Assembly: GCF_015706575.1 (NCBI RefSeq)
Contig: NW_024037051.1
Span: forward strand, 15,473,016 to 15,537,015
DNA: 64,000 bases
Direction: 5' to 3'
Source of the DNA: Patiria miniata
Lineage: Eukaryota; Echinodermata; Asteroidea; Valvatida; Asterinidae
The notes under the pieces were generated by a model. That model saw only the letters and a list, made by a program, of their open reading frames with translations. It did no database searches and was not told the origin of the DNA. How positions within the stretch are numbered: the first letter of the stretch is position 1; every line of letters starts with the position of its first letter. Shown piece by piece: positions 38,488-48,967 of the stretch. A program made the translations under genes and the position numbers.

Positions 38488-39770
38488 GATAGCTTTGGGG
38501 TTTGATGGGTTGGGGAGGTTAGTGTTAAGGAATTGTCTCAAGATTCTTTAAATTTTAAGATTCAAGCTTGCAGTACCTTGCCCATTCTGTCAATACACAA
38601 AAAGGCTCTCCCAACTTCTCATCGAGAATGTTCTTGTCCCCAAGTGACACTTACTGAGCCACAATGATGGAGAGAAAACTTTCCAAAAAGTATATGTGTG
38701 TGCAAATGTGCCATGCCTCTCCCTTCCGCATTTGCTGTCCGCATCGTTTATGCCTGTTCAGTTTTTGTTTGTCACTAAATTATGTTGTTTTTCATATAAG
38801 TTTTGAGTCCACAAAACAAAACTTATAACATGGCCCCTGATGCGTGACATGTAACAAATATGCAAGCGGAAGGCTGGGGACCATACCTTGTAGCGGCAGT
38901 TTCCTGACGTTTGTCTGTTTTTGTGATCTCCCCCTCTTCAATGACATACTCAACAGGCCTGTGTTTCCTCTCAGATAGTGCAATGGGAAGGCAGTTGCAC
39001 CCCTCGAAAGGTGTCCGATAGAGAGACAAAAACAGGTCAATTACGAGTGAATGCACTCATTACCATTTAGCAGGGCTTTTAAAGTGTGTTGTTACACAGA
39101 TCATGGAGGAAATGCATAGATTGTTTCCAGGGTTCGATTTCCTTACCTGTACTGCAGGAAGTACCGGTACATGTACAATACTGTGTCGACTGTACCTACA
39201 GTAGTCTACATGTACATGTACGTACTAGTGGTAAAAGCATGCATGGAAATGGTATTGTCAAAGAATTCCAAATTATAGCCCTCCTATGCAAATAAACGGA
39301 CAGCCAAGTTGTCCGTTTAGTCAAAATCAATCAAGTGACTGTTTTCAACAGTTCAGTGCTCCCAGCATACATAAAGCAGGATTGACTGGCTGTGACTGTT
39401 TGGGTAACTTTACAGAGCTACCGTATGTTTTGACTGGGGGTGATTGATAAGCCAGCTGTGTTGACCACTTGTCTGCTTTTGTCTGTTGACTGAATTTGAC
39501 TAGTCACAGTGCTTGCTTGAAATATGATCAGACTGTTGGTGTCTAGCCTGTGTCAAAGGCATGGCAGAGGAAGAGGATTGTTATTTTGATTGTCTGTGAG
39601 TGTGACTGTTCAGATAGCAGGAGGGTTAGGAAATACAAACTTATTGTTTTGTAACTTTCGGTGAGATTAAGGCTAGTTTTCAGTATTCATTTTTAATGTC
39701 AGGAGTCATTGAATATTGGGAAAAAAAATAACAAACTTAAATTTCCATTCTTTTTTGTGTGTGTCTTTAG

Positions 39771-39888
39771 GCGGACGGGGAAGATGAGTTGAAGAAGAGA
39801 CAGCTGATGGAGTTGGCGATCATCAACGGAACGTTCAGGGACACCACCAGCAAAGCGCACCAAAGCAGCAATCCGAACACACCCCTCA
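39771..39888 (+). CDS. QKI: QKI exon: Qua2 domain end
   Basis: A 118-nt exon (39 codons plus one base, outgoing phase 1) after the acceptor gtgtctttag and before the donor gtaagt. It reads ADGEDELKKRQLMELAIING, then TFRDTTSK and a Ser/Asn/Pro-rich end (HQSSNPNTPL). The QLMELAIxNGTxRD motif is the Qua2 signature of quaking and HOW, directly C-terminal to KH, and needed for recognition of the ACUAAY core. The last codon is split: its first base A is here, and the rest comes either from the 36-nt microexon at 41840 (giving Ile) or directly from the exon at 42051 (giving Thr). This junction is therefore the branch point of a probable cassette-exon choice. Confidence 0.96.
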
Positions 39889-41839
39889 GTAAGTGTGCTG
39901 AATCCGACAATACCCAACAGTACCTTAAGTATGAACCCTACGGAATGCGTCATCTAACAACAGGTACTGAGGTGTGAAGTTTGCTGAATCCAACAGAATC
40001 CAAAAAGATTTTTCATTCACTTCCCAGACCAGCATACATGTTATCCAACAGAAAATGTTTGAAGTTGGATCCAGAAGAAAACCCTAACTCCCTCTTTCTT
40101 GGCACCCTGCAAAACCCCACAAAATCCAAGAGCTGTAATCGAAAGGTCTTTTGTTCTACGTGCAGCTGTGATCAGTAAAATCTAATGGGAAGTAACACTG
40201 TTGGATTTGGCATGGTTAGGGTTAACCTTTTCTTATACATGTTACATTGTGTGTCACATCATTTCAAATTTGGTTCACATTTCACAACAAATTGAAGGCA
40301 AGTAACTTTATCCCCACAATCATACATTTATTTCCCCGTGACGGTCTTGAACCTTTCAGCACTTTTGAAAATGCATATGAATTGCACCCCACTTTGAAAC
40401 TTCTTCCCTTCTGTTACATGTACATGTATACATATCTATTTTGAACTAACCCCTCAAACCAGTGTTACCAAATTCCTGTATCCTTTCTTGCGACCCCACA
40501 TAGTTTTGTCAATTCTTTTAATTCCAATGTTCTTAACGAACCATTAACGTTACATTGTTTCAGTGACTTGTACATAGGGTGCTGGTGATGATTAACTAAC
40601 GTTCTTGGCTGACTGCATTTAATAACAATCACTTTTGACTTTGTTTCGTTTCCTAAAGAAACACAGTAAGGAAGATGTAGTTGAACTAAAAATATTTAGA
40701 AACTTGGTTTTGATTACTCAACTTGTTTTGTTGAGTTACATGTACATTTACTACCATAACAAAGTAATAGACACTAGTAGCACAACATGTCGCCTCGCTG
40801 CATAAAAAAAATTCACATACATGTAGTTTTAATACCAATATGTTGAGTTTCCATTCAGAAGAGTGTTCTTCATTTCTAAAAATGCATGGTTTGAATTAGA
40901 TTTTTTGCAAGCAATTAAATTCTTGTACATACTGAGTTTTCATCAAGTATGAACTATACACAAAAGTAGAAAGTAGTAGCCTTCATGTAGATCTTCATCA
41001 CGCCGTCAGATCTTGCATCTAGCTTTTTTTTTCATTTCAAGTCGTTTGATCTTTTAGATTTGATTCTATAAAAGCCAACATACCGGTAGATGTAGGTTTA
41101 TATGCATGCAGTGAGACTTAACCTTAGTTCATTGTAACAGATTCCAACCCTCCACCCTTTTCCAATTACAGTGGAACGTTGCTATACCGAACACCGCTAT
41201 ACCGAACATTAGCTATACCGAACATTATCCTTGGCTCCCAATTTTTGTGTACAAAATGCCATCGCACATTGTTGCTGCAAAATGTTACCAGAAGAGTGAC
41301 AAAGTGGCTATTATTTCCCCCAAGGAATAGAAGGGGGAAGCCACTCATTGCTGTAGGAAGTAAGCTTAAAAACTGTGTAATTTCATGATTCAATAGTCAC
41401 ACATTTTCAAAAGCCGTCTACTGCTGGGTAACAATGGTCAAAAGAGGGTGCCACTAATATCTGAAAAATCACAAGCTGGCAAGTGTCGGCTTAAAATTCC
41501 TATACGGAAGGATCTCCATTACAAACAATTTCTGTGGATCCCGTGATGTTCGTTAAAGCGACGTTCCACTGTAATACAATTTCCACTAACCTTTGCATTA
41601 TGTAGTTACCGGTAATATCACTCATATTAATTGTCAAAATAATTTTGCTTTAACAGTCATCTTTAGGCCAATGAACATCTTTGTCCTTCGGTTTTCATAA
41701 CGCCTCATGCTTTGAAGCACTACTCATTTTGTCCTCTGCAAAAGGTGTGCATTGTCTTCCTTTATTTATTGAAAGTGATTCTTGGCTTATTCTTAATTCC
41801 GTTTGCATTGAAGAGTGGTTTAACCTTTTTCATTTCTAG
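39889..41839 (+). other. QKI: QKI intron before the microexon (about 2.0 kb)
   Basis: Contains short CTGAATCC-type words (about 39900-40150), two ACTAAC words (40445-40450 and 40595-40600) and a 403-bp pogo/Tigger-like element at 41169-41571, only 270 nt before the microexon. Confidence 0.8.
41169..41571. mobile_element. 403-bp pogo/Tigger-like MITE
   Basis: The left end CAGTGGAACGTTGCTATACC and the complement of the right end, CAGTGGAACGTCGCTTTAAC, match over about 29 bp with few changes. TA flanks both sides (41167-41168 and 41572-41573). CAGT ends and a TA target are typical of Tc1/mariner-pogo elements. TATACCGAACA occurs three times at the left. No transposase. Confidence 0.75.
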
Positions 41840-41875
41840 TTGAATTACCGCCTGGTGGCTGCACATTCATACCAG
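41840..41875 (+). CDS. QKI: Probable 36-nt in-frame QKI cassette microexon
   Basis: Thirty-six bases bounded by a good acceptor (tttttcatttctag) and a donor gtaaag. With the base carried over from the previous exon it reads (I)ELPPGGCTFIP and hands one base (G) to the next exon, so it is phase 1 in and phase 1 out and adds 12 residues without changing the frame. It lies 175 nt before the next exon, whose first codon becomes Ala when the microexon is used and Thr when it is skipped. Splice signals and phase are seen directly. Actual inclusion is inferred, since no transcript is available. Chance 36-nt units with both signals and the right phase do occur in AT-rich introns, hence the reduced confidence. 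The Pro/Gly content suits the disordered tail of QKI. Confidence 0.6.
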
Positions 41876-41909
41876 GTAAAGACAACTCCCAGTGTTCTTT
41901 CCGTAGTCA

Positions 41910-41975
41910 ACTAACAGCCAGAGAACCAACTAAACGAATAAACCAAACCAACAAACCCCAACTCAACCGACTAAC
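41910..41975 (+). promoter_or_regulatory. ACTAAC cluster: candidate QKI/HOW binding sites beside the microexon
   Basis: In the 175-nt intron between the microexon and the tail exon there are two ACTAAC words (41910-41915 and 41970-41975) and one ACTAAA (41929-41934), in a C/A-rich unstructured stretch. ACUAAC is the top-affinity half-site of quaking-type STAR proteins. Their position between a cassette exon and its neighbour suggests the protein regulates its own splicing. The words are seen; the function is inferred. Confidence 0.5.
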
Positions 41976-42050
41976 TCTCACGCACCACTCGGCCAAGGTG
42001 GAGTGTGTTTGTCCAACCTGTTCATGTAATGTGTGTTTTATTGTACGCAG

Positions 42051-42329
42051 CCTCGCCGAGACAAATGATCCCGCCGGGTACCGCTCTCATCCCGCAACCT
42101 CTGAGGTCACCGACACCAGCCGCCAACCCCCAGCTCATCGCGCACCCCTCGGCCGCGCTCTTCCCACGGATGGCGAGCGGCCAGACCATCCTTGCCAACG
42201 GCATGGCCCCGCCCATGGTGTCTACAGCAGATGGGACCAGTATTATGTTCTCTCCTTACGAGCACTACCCCTACGCCATGACGCCCACCATGCTTGACTA
42301 CCCTCCTACGCCTTCCGAGGGTACCATTG
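42051..42329 (+). CDS. QKI: QKI exon: Pro-rich / Tyr-rich C-terminal tail
   Basis: A 279-nt exon, phase 1 in and phase 1 out, after the acceptor ttattgtacgcag. It encodes a Pro/Ala/Met-rich stretch (SPRQMIPPGTALIPQPLRS, then PTPAANPQLIAHPSAALFP) and ends in a Tyr cluster SPYEHYPYAMTPTMLDYPP followed by TPSEGTI. The end aligns well with the vertebrate QKI segment TPYEYPYTLAP...LEYPIEPSG, where the tyrosines are known Src-family kinase targets and Pro motifs bind SH3 domains. GC content is far above the surrounding intron. The best donor is gtatgt at 42330. A second donor, gtacca at 42321, would shorten the protein by three residues in the same phase. Reading straight through the donor gives GMSCIGVH and a stop at 42353-42355. 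Confidence 0.93.
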
Positions 42330-43231
42330 GTATGTCTTGTATCGGTGTGCATTGATCTCGCGCTTCACAATTGATCATGCAGCCGATGTGTCTCCGTGAT
42401 CTGGACTTTGACAGTCACTTGTATTTTTCCTAAAAGACATTGTCCTGCACACCAAACTCTTGCTTGTACCAAAAATTGGACATTTATTCTATTTATTAAA
42501 GTTGTTGCGAAAAATCCCTTGTAAGAAAGTGAACGCTTGACTTAAAATTGCTACAAATGGAAAAAAAAAAACTCTTTCACTGAATGAAGTCAGTTTTTAA
42601 ATTAAATATTGATCTGAATACATGAGTGACATTAATTTTTCTCTGATTTTGAATTTTTATTTTACAGTTGGACAAATTTGAGTTTTGAGAAACTCATAGC
42701 AAAGTTATAGTAGCCAAAGATTTAAGACAAAAATACCAAAAAGTATTTCGTTTATTTTCCAGACAATTAGAATAGTAAGCACATTAAACAAAGAAAAAAA
42801 CTCAAAGCACCTTGGTTTCGAAAACAAGAAATAAGGAAAGATGACAACTCAGGAATGTCTGAAGAAAAACACAACCGATTATTTGATCCAAAAGTCCATT
42901 ATCGGAAAAACGGTTTCTTCAGGTTTCTTCAAGTTACAAATCTCAAAAAAAAAAAAAATGGGGGAAAAAAAACAACAGTTGCACAACTCAGTGAGTCTAT
43001 TCCTTGATACTAATTCTGTAGTTGGACTGATACAAAATCTCTTTGGAAATGGCATTTTTTTTTAATAGTGGTGCACTGCCAGTAAAGATCAATAACTCCA
43101 ATCATGAATTAACCTCATAACACCCTACATTTGTAATAGTGAATTTGTTTTTGTATGTTAATTTGGCCGCATTGACCAAAAAAACTGCGTAGTCTCACTA
43201 ATTATTGAACCACTCATACTTTTTTCTGCAG

Positions 43232-43284
43232 CTCATCGTCTGGAGAGTGCTGTTGTAGCCAATGATTACATTAACTTGCCTTAA
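43232..43284 (+). CDS. QKI: Candidate alternative last QKI exon (short tail without NLS)
   Basis: About 900 nt after the tail exon there is a strong acceptor, cttttttctgcag, preceded by a branch-point-like CTAAT inside the word ACTAAT (43197-43202). Joined in the required phase (G from the 42051-42329 exon), the sequence reads AHRLESAVVANDYINLP and stops with TAA at 43282. Vertebrate QKI-6 and QKI-7 likewise end in short unique tails from separate last exons that lack the nuclear signal, so the position and length suit a cytoplasmic isoform. No clear poly(A) signal follows closely; an ATTAAA occurs only about 1 kb downstream. The splice signal and open frame are seen; use as an exon is inference. 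It could also be an intronic decoy. Confidence 0.42.
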
Positions 43285-44874
43285 CTTATTACATCACCTT
43301 GAAAAAGAAAAAAAGGAAAGAGTTTTTATCTTGAAAACTATCCAAAAAGCAAAGTAGGTTTTGCTGTAGATGCTCAACTGGAACTCAGAAAAGAAATATT
43401 TTAACACATGCAAATGAACATGTTCATTAATGTCATCACTATAATGATAACATTTTTCGATTCACGTTTTTGTTCGCTCAGAAAGAAACTTCTGCCAATG
43501 GCTTCAGTTAAACCAAAAACCAAATAGATATTTTTTTTTTCATCCTGCCATTTCAATATTTACAAAAAAAATTCCCAGCAAATGACTGTAGGAAGAATTC
43601 AGAGGTGTGCAGTGACTTTCGTACCGATATGTCGCACTCGGTTATATCTTGCATTGATTCATAATAGTGTAGTTTCACTTGCATATAAATCAAGTTGGCT
43701 CTTTGTTTCTGTCACATGACTGTCACATTGGATATGTTTGGCACCACAGAAGAAGTGATACTGATTGCTTTTGTCGTACAAAACTTGTAAAACTCGCACT
43801 TGAAATGTCTGTAGTCTCTTGTAGATCTGCAGAGGAAAAACAACAACATGTTTAGTGACAGAAACAAAAAGCCCTCGTGATTTAGGAGACATGAAAGGTT
43901 TTTTGTCACACTAAAAAAAAGAAAATAATTTCCACAATTTCAGCTAATACTGAACCACTTCTGGTCAACATAGTGTGGAGGTGTTTTTTTTTTAATTCTT
44001 CAATTCCATGGCACGTTTGTAATTTTTTGTAACAATTCCACCTCTCGTGTTTCTTACGTGGTTGCTTCTCTTTTTATGGAACAGCATGATAATCTTTTTT
44101 TGCAAATCTGCCTTTCTTAAGCGTGACCAGAAATCTTGCATGTCTCCATTTGTGATTACCAGCTTGAATTTCTGGCCCCATTTGTTTCTTGGAAACTACA
44201 TCAGATGTTTTTGATGTTCATCTCCTCTTTGCGACTGAATCTTTGCAGTTGCCAGTTGCCTTAATTTTTCCCTCCTTACCAAACCCAATTCCGATCCTGT
44301 CTCCTCCCTCGACATCATCTACTTCAACCTTCAACCATTAAAAAAATCCTCTCTCTATTATTTCCTAAAATGTTTTCTAAATCCCCTTCTTCATATGTAT
44401 TCCACATCTCCTTCCTCAATTCTCCTTCCTCAAGACACCCACAAAATACCGACATCCAGTGCTTCTTCCTTCACCCAAAATTCACCGACCTCGGTCCGTC
44501 ATTTTTGTGTCAAAACTTTTCAAAATCTTTATCTCATGTTTTTGAAAATTAGGTCACTGCATTAAGCATTGTCATTTGCAAACTAAAAGTTGAACATCAA
44601 TAGATCTCATGCACATGTGTTTGAAATTCCAAAAAGCTAGCTTCACAGCGTATCTGCTGAAAAGCTTGCTTTTGAAATCATCAAGATCTGTTCAGTGGTT
44701 GGAATAGAATGTTAATTTTGAATCTTCTACCAACTTACGTTTTTAAGGGCTGTGGAATACATTGAGTAGAGCACAAACTTTTTTGGAAAAAATATCTTTG
44801 CATTGATGCTTTAATCGACACTTCAGAGCCTCAGCCTCTCTCTTGACTTCCTTGACCTCCCCTTCGAACTCTCT

Positions 44875-44928
44875 AAAACCTCTGATCCCACTTCTGCCAC
44901 CAAAACCTCTGATCCCACTTCTGCCACC
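44875..44928. repeat. 27-nt tandem duplication
   Basis: Two identical units beginning AAAACCTCTGATCCC and ending TTCTGCCACC, followed by a partial third start. Confidence 0.9.
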
Positions 44929-45027
44929 AAAACCTCCCAAATGATGATAACCAACCACATTGACTATTTACTTGTGCATGTATGTGTTTGTGGCTAACCT
45001 GCTTGGACACGTTTGTATACGCATCAG

Positions 45028-45093
45028 GTGCTGTACCCAAATTACGGAGAGCAATCAGGGAACACCCTTACCAGAGGGTCCTTGATTCACGAG
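45028..45093 (+). CDS. QKI: QKI nuclear-localisation exon (HPYQR motif)
   Basis: A 66-nt exon, phase 1 in and phase 1 out, after the acceptor tacgcatcag and before the donor gtaatt. It reads (G)AVPKLRRAIREHPYQR then VLDSR. It aligns with the QKI-5 tail (G-A-V-..-K-V-R-R-..-R-V-H-P-Y-Q-R) and with REHPYQR of insect HOW. The [RV/RE]HPYQR motif is the established STAR nuclear-localisation signal, so this exon makes the nuclear isoform. Because it is symmetric in phase, skipping it from 42329 to 48968 keeps the frame and removes the signal. If its donor is not used, translation continues for Gly-Asn and stops at 45099-45101. The acceptor sits in a TG-rich tract rather than a pure pyrimidine tract. 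Confidence 0.9.
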
Positions 45094-48000
45094 GTAATTA
45101 GACACATTTTCTCACTCTTTTAACTCTTGTTTATTGCATCTGTTCCTCACTTTTTTTGCCATATTTTTGGTGACCTGTTTGGCTTGTGTTTTTTTTTTCT
45201 ATCTTCTGTTTGGCGATGGTTGCAATATGCATTTCCTCATACTGAGCACAGAGTTCCAACATTGAAATGTTTTTGAGACGAGTGTTTGGTTTTTATCATG
45301 GTACATATGAAATAACGCCTGTTTAATATTAACTTTAACATCCAATCTGTTGATACTAAACTAAGAAATTTTGCTGGTCGCTATATTTTTTTTCTTCAGA
45401 TTGCACAGCTCCATCAATAACAAATATCACCCAACGTCAATTTGTAGAACTAATCTCTTTTTTTAGCCCTTGATTATTAAACATTAATTCTTGAAAGTTT
45501 TCAGAAAAAGTGTTCCAAAATGTAGATTCCATGTACCTGTACTAATTTCACCCAAAATTTCGTTGTGCAATTGTCCAAATTGATTTGGAAAGAACATTTC
45601 ATTGCAGGTGAAAGAACTGCTCATTTAAATGACAGTGCTTGCACAGTTATCTTTCAATACTTCCTGAGAGGTTGAAGGAATTATATTGCTTGAAAACTTT
45701 TGGATTGGATAAACTTCAAAAATGGAACCTTAAGTTAGTAAACATAAGGAATAACGAAACAAGCTGTGAAAGAACATGCTCAAATTTGAATGATAAATAC
45801 AGTGTTTTCAAACTGATTATTAGTATATCAGGACCGCCCATGAAAGTTACCATCGATTAAATGCTTCTTGCCGTATTAATAAAGGAAAACCATTTCGCGT
45901 CGAAAAAAAAAGAAAGAATTAAATGTCCAACTAGCCAGTGCAGCAATTTGGTCAGATACCGTATAGTAAATGTAAGATCTTCTAAACCCCGAAAGTGATG
46001 AACTTTTCTGCTTATTGTATTCATTTGTTGCTAAGGTATTACAGGTTGGTTAAAGAACATGTACCGATATGTACCTTTGTTTTGTAAAATCTACTTTGCA
46101 AACAGACGTGTACCATTGAAACAAATTATTTTTTTTTATAAATGGAAACAAAAGACATTTTACTGTTAGAAATCTGTGCTCATTATGGAATGTTTGAACG
46201 AGGTAAGGTCAGGGGGAGGCTCATAATTTACCAAAAAGAGGTTTTATCGATAAAAATATGTACGTTCTTAGCCTGGTTTAGCATCATAGGTAAGTAGTAA
46301 ACCAACTCTAACTCCCAATTTTAATGACGAATATTTCTGAACCGAGAAAAACTAATTCCAGTGTGCAGAAACCTGACAGCACATTCCTGCAAGGGGCGCC
46401 AAATCCCATGTTGAGAAAAAGTGTTTGGGCTCTACTTTCCTGAATCCTACAAAATCCTACAAAACCTGTTGGACTTTGAAGGATGATCTTGAAGGGTTTA
46501 AGCCACCCTCCTGACCTCACCTCTGTGCTTATTTCATGACAAATGTTTCTTTTTTTGCAGCTGAGTGCAATTTTGTGTGTTTTAATTGCGAGAGAGAGAG
46601 AGAATGTTTATATTAAGTTGGGTCAGAGCACAAACATATAGGCCAGAATTTTCAGTGGAGTCCCACAGCATTCATCAATAATATTGTACTGTCAGATATC
46701 TAGCAACTTTCTCATAAATGTTCAACAACAAAAAGGAAAAGAAAAGCATGCGCCGCAATATATATTAAGAAAAACAGTGGTACTTCAAATTGTGAAAACG
46801 AGAAAAGTAGCACCAGTTTCTAAAACATTTCAGTTGTACAAGTTCAGATCTGGTCAGACATTACAATTTTGACCTAAGCCTTCAAATTTGACTTATCTTT
46901 CTCGAAAACGGCAGGGCATAGCCAACTTATTCCACTGAATGCTGGGGGAAAAAACTCTGAATCCCTGATCTGGTTGAATCCATGTGTGCTTTTATTGAAA
47001 CCTTTTTGTTTTTTCCGTCCAAAGAACTGTGCTCTTACCCCTTTGTTACTCTCTCTGACAGTGTTTATTTTTCCTCCGTTTTGAATTTGAATTGATGTTT
47101 AAGTTTTTAAGGACAAAGCTTTGCAATGTATTTTTTTTTTTTTTAATTGGAGATCATATATTGGTATTTTGGTGGTTGATATTTTTTAGTTATAAGCGGT
47201 AGGGTTTTATATTATGAATTATGGTTATTATAAAGAGACACAATTTGTAGAACAGATATATATATTGTTATGGTAAGATATGGTATTTTGTAGTATCCCA
47301 GGGTGTGCTGTATACTTTATTTTGGTGGGAAAGAGGTATTTTGAATTTTCATGGCTAGGCCATAGTATTTTGTATATAAATTATTTAGCATTTTATTTTG
47401 CATTGGTATAAGTTTCAGAATTTCATATGACAACTTCTGAGACAACAAAAAATGGTTTCCCCCTTTTTTCTTGAGGGGAAGTGTGGAGCAATATGAAACC
47501 GCAAGATTTTCATAAAACTGATCCTCCTTCTGTATATATCTTAGGCGTTCAAGTGTAGTAGTCTTTCGTACATTATGTTGAACTGGATTTTTTTTTTATA
47601 ATGTTAGATCGGTTGCAATGCAGGTTAAATAATCACATTGAACGCATACCTATGCTTTATAAGAATAAAAATGAGGATATTGACAAAACTAACTCGTGAA
47701 AGTTTCAGCTCAATAAGTACTTTTAAACAAGAAAAGAAAATATGTGAAGTGATCAGATGAAGCAAAAACCTGTCTTTCTCTGGATTGAGTCACCTGGTAG
47801 AACTTAAAATGGGTGATTTCTAATCGCACTGCCTTTACCTAAACAAAACATAGGATATTTTCAGTCTTTAGAGGGTCTCTCATAGTGTTTTATGAACTTC
47901 ATACGGTACTCTCAAACAGTGCAATCACTTTCAAACTTTGTAGCTAATGCATTGATTTTGTTCAAAATAGAATAGAAATGCTCATAAGACTGATGCCTCA

Positions 48001-48967
48001 GTTTCACAAATGGGTTTATAAATTTAAAACACAGAATCAAAATCATAATTTGTATAGTTTGGTCACGGGTGGTTTTGTCAATCCCAAAAGCGGGATAAAA
48101 GAGTTACTCTGCCTCACAACATTTTGCAAAAAAAAAAAGAAGCCATGTCATACATGTAAGTGTGTTAAAGAGAATCTAGGCGAGGGAAAGATTTCAAACA
48201 AGTTGGAATGGTGTCCCCTCTGAGCTTTTAACTATCATGGTTGCTATGGAAACCTGGCCCAATTGCATAAATCTGCTAAGTAGACTATAAACTGCAATTT
48301 ATATTTAGTTGCTACGGTAATTATTTCCGTAGAACAAGCCGCAAATGATGTTTTGATTGCAGTTATGAATGGTAACCAATATTGTTGCAAAGGAAGCTTG
48401 TTTTTATTGCGCTTAGAAGATTCAGTTGTTACATGCAGACGTTTTATGCAATTTGTTCACACAAGATTGTGCAGGCCTACATGTACTTCCAATTTCAAGA
48501 ATCTTGACACAGTTGTAGGGGACCATTCCATGCAACAATTAAACAGCAATTCTCTTTGACGTAACCATGGAAATCCGGGAAAAAAAGACAAATTGACGAA
48601 ATTGGTTGCGGGATATCAGTTCCTAATCCTCAGTTTTACTTAGTATTTTAGAATTTGGATTCCTCTGGTTCTTGCATACATATCCACTCTACATGTACAT
48701 TCATGCAAATGACGTCATGAGCAAAGGGAATTGTAGTCGGCGTATTTAACTGTTTACATAATCAGTAGCTGTAGACATACATGTATTAGTACGAAGCAAA
48801 TGAATGAAGACAAATGTGAACTAACACCGTTACAGCCGATGCGCTTTCCTAACCAAACCAAATGAAAACCGGTGACTTTTGGCTTAACCCGTGGTTTATT
48901 TTTCTCTTTTTCCTTCTCTTTCCTCTTCACACCGCGCGTGCGTGTGTCTTTGGCTTCTCTCACGCAG
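45094..48967 (+). other. QKI: QKI intron between NLS exon and last exon (about 3.9 kb)
   Basis: Very AT-rich. It contains ACTAAT words at 45449-45454 and 45541-45546, ACTAAC at 47688-47693 and 48820-48825, and a perfect X-box-like palindrome at 48239-48254. A strong but unassigned acceptor (tttttttgcag) precedes 46561; in phase it would read about 18 codons to a stop. Confidence 0.75.
48239..48254. promoter_or_regulatory. Perfect X-box (RFX-type) motif
   Basis: GGTTGCTATGGAAACC fits the RFX consensus RYYNYY-N3-RRNRAC on both strands. RFX factors drive ciliary genes. It lies in the last QKI intron, far from the PACRG promoter, so a role is uncertain. Confidence 0.35.

Larger units (their letters stand above)
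29165..39770 (+). other. QKI: QKI intron (about 10.6 kb)
   Basis: Begins with two tRNA-derived SINE heads in opposite orientation (29237-29503 and 29595-29654). Later it contains a pair of related repeats (34814-34990 and 38311-38487) and an inverted-repeat copy (35873-36053). No other coding signal was recognised. Confidence 0.85.
42330..45027 (+). other. QKI: QKI intron with candidate alternative last exon
   Basis: AT-rich, pyrimidine tracts frequent. Besides the candidate exon at 43232 it contains a 27-nt tandem duplication at 44875-44928, about 100 nt before the NLS-exon acceptor. Confidence 0.75.

Noticed and set aside
44743..44958. Minus-strand frame with GRSGIRGFG repeats
   Set aside because: Explained by the 27-nt tandem duplication inside a QKI intron; no start, splice or family support.
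46561..46620. Possible extra last exon after tttttttgcag
   Set aside because: In phase it gives only about 18 residues running into a GA microsatellite; weaker than the 43232 and 48968 candidates.
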